Origin: Desulfobacterales bacterium
GTDB lineage: Bacteria; Desulfobacterota; Desulfobacteria; Desulfobacterales; SpSt-501
Assembly: GCA_030834695.1 (NCBI GenBank)
Contig: JAUQXK010000100.1
Location: forward strand, 16,387-80,386
Length of the DNA: 64,000 bases
Direction: 5' to 3'
Both the position numbers and the translations under genes were made by a program. The notes below the pieces were generated by a model. It worked only from the letters and a program-made list of their open reading frames with translations. It made no database searches and was not told the origin of the DNA. Shown here one piece after another: positions 62,482-64,000 of the stretch (its first letter is position 1; every line of letters begins with the position of its first letter).

Positions 62482-62718
62482 CTGACAGCGACAGGCACCA
62501 TATCAGATTTTGCAAAACGTGAAGTTGACGAGCAGCATCACCTGCACAGCTGTCCATTGGTCCGTTTTGGATTTGACACGAAATGTCCGGTAGAAGCAAA
62601 AGGAAAATATCCAGAGCTAATCTTGCATGATTTCAAACCGTTGGATTATCCGAATTCCATCCGACAAATCACCAAACGGCAAACCGGTGATATTTCCGTG
62701 CCGAAATTCATAGATTGA
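62482..62718 (+). repeat. Degenerate ~237-bp element, copy D (family R5), best preserved
   Basis: 78 codons open from CTG to a TGA, reading TATGTISDFAKREVDEQHH, VRFGFDTKCPVEAKGKYPEL and SIRQITKRQTGDISVPKFID. An in-frame TAG lies three codons upstream and no ATG or ribosome binding site is present. It is the least damaged of the four copies. No protein family recognised. Confidence 0.7.
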
Positions 62719-62756
62719 TGTTAATAGCATCTCACCGAAGCTAAAAGGAGGGGAGC

Positions 62757-63122
62757 ATGAGAAAAAAAATAATTGTTCTGTTGGCCGCTGTATTATTGAC
62801 CGGGTGTACGTCTGTTGGAACGCTCGGAATAGTTACAAAGAGCACTGGAGATCCGGGGGCAATGCTAAAAAATGCGCAGTCCTACAAAGAACTGGGACCC
62901 GTTCATGGTGGAGCCTGTCGTTTCTTTCTAGCCGGTGTTATACCATGGGGAGATGCAACTTTATCAACCGCAGTGGAAAATGCCCTTTTAAGTGTTGGAG
63001 GAGACGCTTTAATCAATGTCTCCGTATCAAACAGTTTGTATGGGTTCATACCGATTTACAACGTTTTTTCCTATACCTGCACTGATGTTCAAGGGATCGC
63101 AATTAAGTTTGAAAAAAACTAA
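62757..63122 (+). CDS. TRL-like small lipoprotein
   Basis: 121 residues. Lipobox LLTGC at about residue 17 after a short signal (MRKKIIVLLAAVLLTGC), so the mature cysteine is lipidated. SYKELGPVHGGACRFFLAGVIPWGDATLSTAVENALLSVGGDALINVSVSNSLYGFIPIYNVFSYTCTDVQGIAIKF is the TRL pattern in this size. Role unknown; the name comes from tRNA-linked loci. AAAAGGAGGGGAGC before the ATG. Confidence 0.8.
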   Translation: MRKKIIVLLAAVLLTGCTSVGTLGIVTKSTGDPGAMLKNAQSYKELGPVHGGACRFFLAGVIPWGDATLSTAVENALLSVGGDALINVSVSNSLYGFIPIYNVFSYTCTDVQGIAIKFEKN

Positions 63123-63198
63123 GGTTTATATAGAACCGACATTTGGACCGTGGCGAAACCAACCATCTCTTTAGCGTGATCACTTAGGTGATACAAAA

Positions 63199-63285
63199 CG
63201 TCAGTCCAACGGCTACCGGGACAAGGATTTTATCAAACTCAAAATCATAGCGATTCGTTTGGAAAAGTATGCATCAGTCGGATGA
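63199..63285 (+). pseudogene. Possible C-terminal remnant of a transposase
   Basis: The frame RQSNGYRDKDFIKLKI then IAIRLEKYASVG ends in TGA and has no start. The GYRDKDFIKLKI pattern resembles the C-terminus of some DDE transposases. No terminal repeats found. Low certainty; surrounding 63123-63442 holds no gene. Confidence 0.3.
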
Positions 63286-63442
63286 ACATTTTTATTTTAA
63301 CCACCGGCGTTGATAGTTTTTTTGTTTTTCCGCTTTTATTCTTCTTGAATTTAATTTCGATTTTGATCTGTTATCTCTTCAGTTTGTCAGTATCATTTTC
63401 GGATTCATTATTGGGATAGCTTAATATAAATAGGAGGATTAT

Positions 63443-64000
63443 ATGATTAGAATCCGAAAGAAAGGACAATCAAATTTCGCTCTTATGATCCTCCTTACAT
63501 TGTCCATTTCAATCCCTTTTCACCCCGCGAATGCTGGATTGACCGATACCCAAGCATTCACATCGGAGCTCGACCCTGACCAAGTCAAGATACGATTACT
63601 AAATGTTATTGCCCGTGAAGATGTCAGGGTTGTCCTTCTCCAGTCCGGGATCAATCCCACTGAAGTTGAGGCGCGGATCACTGCCCTGACAGACCAAGTG
63701 ATCGCGCAGAGTTGCGGGTCGACAGATGAAGCCCCCGCAGGTGGAATGGCGGCCGTAGCTCTTCCAATAGGGCTCGTCATCCTCATCCTTTTAGGATATG
63801 TCCTTGTGGTGACAGGAGTCATTAGGTTCGGCGCTTATGCTGGTTCGAAGATTGCCGAGCAACAAAGGGAAGAATACGCCAAGTCAACTCCTTTTCCCGC
63901 CCCGCCCCGTGTAGGACCAGTCCCGAGCGTCGATCCAAATAAACCTTGGACTGGCAAATGGAAGGTCACAAAAGGTCAATTCACTAGTGTCTATGCTTTC
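63443..64000 (+). CDS. PA2779-family membrane protein, cut by the window's right edge
   Basis: 186 residues visible. GGAGGATTAT precedes the ATG. Signal-like segment FALMILLTLSISIPFHPANAG, then TDTQAFTSELDPDQVKIRLLNVIAREDVRVVLLQSGINPTEVEARITALTDQ, which matches the PA2779 N-terminal pattern (helical repeat ending in a TD-motif), and a membrane segment VALPIGLVILILLGYVLVV near residues 109-130. Beyond this there is an extra proline-rich and WTGKWKV tail not expected of PA2779 proteins. Function of the family unknown. Confidence 0.65.
   Translation, partial: MIRIRKKGQSNFALMILLTLSISIPFHPANAGLTDTQAFTSELDPDQVKIRLLNVIAREDVRVVLLQSGINPTEVEARITALTDQVIAQSCGSTDEAPAGGMAAVALPIGLVILILLGYVLVVTGVIRFGAYAGSKIAEQQREEYAKSTPFPAPPRVGPVPSVDPNKPWTGKWKVTKGQFTSVYAF

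Noticed and set aside
62482..62718. Copy D of R5 as an expressed gene
   Set aside because: No ATG, GTG or TTG start, no ribosome binding site, and an in-frame stop three codons upstream.

Overview
The window looks like a chromosomal segment of a GC-rich, probably anaerobic Gram-negative bacterium. Desulfobacterota or a related deltaproteobacterial lineage is my inference. The reasons are a corrinoid-dependent MttB-family methyltransferase with its corrinoid protein, many ABC importers for small organic nitrogen compounds, an exported beta-barrel protein and lipoprotein (so an outer membrane), a REP-associated transposase, and many short palindromic intergenic repeats. No rRNA, tRNA or CRISPR array was seen. 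Two AT-richer patches (about 20.4-23.0 kb and 59.2-64 kb) stand out from the GC-rich background and look foreign.

Layout. 0-5.2 kb: a partial SLOG-like gene and a complete branched-chain-amino-acid-type (Liv) ABC operon, all on the minus strand. 5.4-7.5 kb: a DUF481 outer-membrane protein and a membrane-anchored beta carbonic anhydrase. 7.6-11.1 kb: a TetR regulator and a two-subunit molybdenum hydroxylase; matching 17-bp inverted repeats lie in front of both. 11.1-17.7 kb: a second Liv operon with a GlcD-type FAD oxidase at its head. 17.9-20.3 kb: a TPR / DUF4037 / DUF4125 module. 20.3-23.0 kb: an AT-richer patch with small genes and two copies of a degenerate ~200-bp element. 23.0-28.7 kb: esterase, MFS transporter, TesB thioesterase, DinB-like protein, HAD phosphatase and a PIN-domain toxin-antitoxin pair. 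28.7-30.2 kb: pyrB with its own promoter and terminator, plus a candidate small RNA upstream. 30.4-37.6 kb: a BMP-type nucleoside/base ABC importer with cytosine deaminase, converging on a serine-glyoxylate-type aminotransferase. 37.6-38.9 kb: a REP-associated transposase bounded by 23-bp inverted repeats, next to what looks like a truncated DNA methylase.

38.9-59.0 kb is the functional centrepiece. An RpiR-family regulator heads a dppABCDF-type importer operon on the minus strand. Divergent from it is a plus-strand series soxB-soxD-soxA-soxG (heterotetrameric sarcosine oxidase), an MttB-family corrinoid methyltransferase, an OpuC/ProX-type glycine-betaine importer (permease, CBS-ATPase, permease, binding protein), an MmgE/PrpD protein, and the cognate corrinoid protein. 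Read together this is a glycine-betaine-to-glycine route: import the quaternary amine, remove one methyl to corrinoid, and oxidise downstream N-methylglycines with the tetrahydrofolate-linked oxidase. The corrinoid:THF methyltransferase and corrinoid activator are not in the window.

59.2-64 kb is AT-rich and mobile-looking: a remnant of a second MmgE/PrpD gene, an orphan radical SAM protein, two more copies of the degenerate element, a leader peptide overlapping a terminator, a PstS-like binding protein, a TRL-like lipoprotein, a possible transposase remnant, and a PA2779-like membrane protein cut by the window edge.
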